A stretch of 64,000 nucleotides of DNA from JADGHE01 sp035716025. Lineage in GTDB: Bacteria > Pseudomonadota > Alphaproteobacteria > Rhizobiales > Xanthobacteraceae. The position numbers and the translations under genes were made by a program. The notes under the pieces were generated by a model. The model did no database searches. It saw only the letters and a program-made list of their open reading frames with translations, and had not been told where the DNA came from. Shown piece by piece: positions 61,574 through 64,000 of this stretch. The first letter of the stretch is position 1. Each line of letters starts with the position of its first letter. Location of the stretch: the NCBI GenBank assembly GCA_035716025.1, contig DASTKH010000044.1, positions 1-64,000 of the forward strand, given 5' to 3'.

Positions 61574-64000
61574 CTATGTAGCGGGCTCTGCAGGGTCAAG
61601 ACGAGCGAGTTCTGCCAGCGCGGCATCGAGAGAAGCGGGCGGCAGTTCGATGAGCCGCGGCGCCTCGGTGAAGACGAGCGCCGCCCGAATTGTCCGGCCC
61701 GGGTAAAGTTGCGCGAGAACCGCCCGATAGAGCGCAAGCTGGACGCGGTAGGGTTCGGGCACGTCCTCCGCGCAGGCGGGTGGATTGCGGTCGGTCTTGA
61801 AATCGGCGAGCAGGACCGTGTCGCCGGTGACGGCAAGCCGGTCGATCTGGCCGGACACCCGTTGAACGATCCCGTCCGGCCGCGAAAGCCGGCCGATGAT
61901 GGACGTCTCCGCCCGGCTCCCGGCCCCGAACAGCACGGCGAATTCGGGATGCTCCATGACGCGCAGCGTCTCGGTCAGAATCGCTTCGATCCGGTTCGGG
62001 TCGAGCGGCGGTCGCGCGCGCGCCAGGAAGCGTTGCGCGGCTTGCGCCCGAATACCGGGCGCAAGCTCCGGCAGCGACTGCAAGAGGCGATGCACGAGGC
62101 GCCCCCGCTGCCGGGCAAAGGCGGCATCTTCCGCGGTCTCGCGCCCCACACCGGGGAAGGCTGCGCCTTCATTGCGCCATTCCGCGAATGCGGTCGAGGG
62201 CGCAAGAGGGGCAGTGCGCGCAGGCGCCGCCGGTGCCGGCTGCGCAAGCCAATCCGGCATCGCGGCCGAATCGGCAGACGCCTGGGTTGGGGCCGGCGCA
62301 GCGGGCTCGGCCGGTGCGAATTTCTGCCATCGGAAGACGGTACCAGCGCCGATTTCCGCCGGCACTTTGCGGGCGTCGGCAAGCAGCGCCTCGGAAACAA
62401 GCTCGTACCAGCAACCATCGGGCGGCCTTTTCTCGCCGCGCGCGCCGCATACGATCAGTTTGTCGGCCGCGCGCGTCATTGCGACATAGAGGAGACGCCG
62501 ATGCTCGTCTTCGGCCGCGCGCACGGCCTTCGCCCGCGCTTCGGCTACGACGGGAACGTCGCCCTGCCGGTTGCTTGCCCACACGAGCGCGGGCGCCGCG
62601 CCGTCCTTGCCGAGCGCCAACAGCGAGGGGTCGCGCGGGCCCTTGGGCGGTGTCGTCGTGTCGGCGAGAATCACTACCGGCGCTTCCAGGCCCTTCGCCC
62701 CGTGCACCGTCATCACGCGGACTTCGTCCCGCACGATGTCCATGTCGCGCTTGACCTCGGGGGGTGTCGCGCGCAGCCATCCCAGAAATCCCTGCAAGGA
62801 CGGCGTGTGCCGACGTTCGTATTCGAGCGCGAAGGCGAGAAACTCGTCGAGTGCGTCGGCCGCTTCGGGGCCGAGACGCGCCAGCATTTTCCGACGCCCG
62901 CCCTCCGGGCCGAGAAGGCGCGCATAGAAGGCGAACGGCCCATCGCGGCGTGCCGCCTCGGCCCACTCGTCGAGCCGGCGCGACGCCTCCGCGAACACCG
63001 GATCGTCGCCGGACCGCCGCCGGAGGGCGGCGCGCAGCGAGCCGGCTCGGCCGTGCGCGAGGCAAAAGAGCTGTTCTTCGGCGACGCCGAAAAGCGGGCT
63101 TTTCAGGACCTCGGCAAGAGCGAGATCGTCATCTGCCAGCAGGAGCGCATCGCCGAGTGACATGAGATCCATGACCGCAATGTGCTCGGTCAAGATCAGC
63201 CGGTCGGCACCCGCGACCTCCACGCCGTGATCCTTAAGCGCGCGAATGATCGCTTCGAACAACGGTCCGCGCTGGCGCACCAGGACGAGAATGTCGCCGA
63301 ACCGGATCGGCGCGCCTGTCATCGCGACCTTGTCGCCGCGCGCGATCCACAATTTCACGGTTTGCGCGATACGGCGCGCAAGCCGCGCGCGCGGGCTTTC
63401 CTCCGAGGTGAAATCGAAAGGCGTGTCCCACGCCTCCATCTCGGCCTTTTCGTCCGGCGCTTCGAGAGGCCACAGCTCGACGCATCCAGGCGCCTTCGTG
63501 CGTACGGCCTGGTGCACGGTCTTCACGGGGTCGGCGGTCAGCCCTGCGAAGGCCTCCGGCCGGCCGAACACGGCATCGACGGCTTCAAGAACGTCGGGCG
63601 CCGAGCGGAACGAGTAGAGGAAATCCACCGACCGGAAGTGCATTCCGCTCGCTTCATGGCGGGCCGCGAAATGCCGCCGCATCTCGGCAAAGCGATGCGG
63701 CGCCGCGCCTTGGAAGGAATAGATCGACTGCTTCTCGTCGCCCACCGCAAAAATGCTGCGCTTGACATCGGCGCGCGCGCCCGCGCCGGCGGTGAATTCG
63801 GAGGTTAGCCGCGCGATCACCTCCCACTGCTTGCGGCTCGTATCCTGTGCCTCGTCGATGAGAATGTGGTCGATGCCGAGGTCGAGCTTGTACATGACCC
63901 AGGCCGCTGAGCCCTCGCGCGACAACAGCGTCAGCGTCTTGTCGATGAGATCCTCGTAATCGAGCAGACCGGCGCGATTCTTTTCCGCGCGATAGCGCGT
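61574..64000 (-). CDS. addA: AddA double-strand-break repair helicase/nuclease, C-terminal part
   Basis: The gene continues past the right edge, so the N-terminal P-loop is missing. The visible part has UvrD motifs: GLLDYEDLIDK, IDHILIDEAQDTSRKQW, SIFAVGDEKQSIYSFQGAAP, EVRVMTVHGAKGLEAPVVIL and RRLLYVAMTRAADKLIV. The C-terminus carries a RecB-type nuclease with TVLLADFKTDRNPP (Asp-x-Lys). With AddB it resects DNA ends for recombination. trxA follows. Confidence 0.95.
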   Translation of the reverse strand, partial: TRYRAEKNRAGLLDYEDLIDKTLTLLSREGSAAWVMYKLDLGIDHILIDEAQDTSRKQWEVIARLTSEFTAGAGARADVKRSIFAVGDEKQSIYSFQGAAPHRFAEMRRHFAARHEASGMHFRSVDFLYSFRSAPDVLEAVDAVFGRPEAFAGLTADPVKTVHQAVRTKAPGCVELWPLEAPDEKAEMEAWDTPFDFTSEESPRARLARRIAQTVKLWIARGDKVAMTGAPIRFGDILVLVRQRGPLFEAIIRALKDHGVEVAGADRLILTEHIAVMDLMSLGDALLLADDDLALAEVLKSPLFGVAEEQLFCLAHGRAGSLRAALRRRSGDDPVFAEASRRLDEWAEAARRDGPFAFYARLLGPEGGRRKMLARLGPEAADALDEFLAFALEYERRHTPSLQGFLGWLRATPPEVKRDMDIVRDEVRVMTVHGAKGLEAPVVILADTTTPPKGPRDPSLLALGKDGAAPALVWASNRQGDVPVVAEARAKAVRAAEDEHRRLLYVAMTRAADKLIVCGARGEKRPPDGCWYELVSEALLADARKVPAEIGAGTVFRWQKFAPAEPAAPAPTQASADSAAMPDWLAQPAPAAPARTAPLAPSTAFAEWRNEGAAFPGVGRETAEDAAFARQRGRLVHRLLQSLPELAPGIRAQAAQRFLARARPPLDPNRIEAILTETLRVMEHPEFAVLFGAGSRAETSIIGRLSRPDGIVQRVSGQIDRLAVTGDTVLLADFKTDRNPPACAEDVPEPYRVQLALYRAVLAQLYPGRTIRAALVFTEAPRLIELPPASLDAALAELARLDPAEPAT

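Overview
The window looks like a chromosome segment of a GC-rich alphaproteobacterium, most likely Hyphomicrobiales (Bradyrhizobium/Xanthobacteraceae-like). The evidence is the split ATP synthase F0 operon atpI-atpB-atpE-atpF'-atpF with two b-type subunits, the accD-folC / trxA-addA neighbourhood, a BA14K-type protein, many TctC/Bug receptors, and REP-like palindromes of the kind common in Bradyrhizobium-type genomes. No intact rRNA, tRNA or CRISPR array was seen.

Positions 1-16.2 kb form a genomic island read entirely on the minus strand. Its right part is an integrative-element backbone: an AlpA-type HTH protein, a CHC2/TOPRIM primase, a primase-associated helicase and a TubC-like small protein, with no integrase beside it. 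The cargo is a type I restriction-modification operon, hsdM-(abiEi-abiEii)-hsdS-hsdR, in which an AbiE toxin-antitoxin pair sits between hsdM and hsdS behind a perfect 13-bp inverted repeat. Downstream is a pair not readily named: a large P-loop (STAND-like) NTPase with a helical-repeat C-terminus, then a TOPRIM protein that runs off the left edge. The hsdR 3' end carries a deletion/fusion scar.

From 16.5 to 22 kb is a catabolic cluster (CysB-like LysR, ThDP-dependent acetolactate-synthase-like enzyme, two paralogous cupins, TctC receptor). From 23.5 to 31.4 kb is a type I secretion locus: a LuxR regulator with a degenerate receiver, HlyD and PrtD-type ABC proteins, and two unusual candidate exoproteins. 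One of these carries repeated GDY..N..Q.N..D units; the other is a low-complexity DQ/GQ/NE/VDN protein. A GNAT-TPR fusion and a ClpP-like exported protein follow.

From 34.9 to 47 kb are metabolic and regulatory modules: TetR with a divergent metallo-beta-lactamase/diiron-type gene; a tartrate-dehydratase-like enolase-superfamily enzyme with a TctC receptor; a cyclase-family hydrolase; glucokinase, a lactonase-like protein and a beta-hydroxyacid dehydrogenase; and a MarR-EmrA-EmrB efflux operon behind a perfect palindrome. From 46.9 to 55.8 kb a minus-strand series carries acyl-CoA genes (class III CoA-transferase, MaoC, SDR), protocatechuate 3,4-dioxygenase pcaHG, thiolase pcaF, an atypical SDR, a patatin-like hydrolase and an APH-family kinase. 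From 56 to 64 kb is housekeeping: the F0 operon behind a clear sigma70-like promoter, accD, folC, a terminator, trxA and the C-terminal part of addA.
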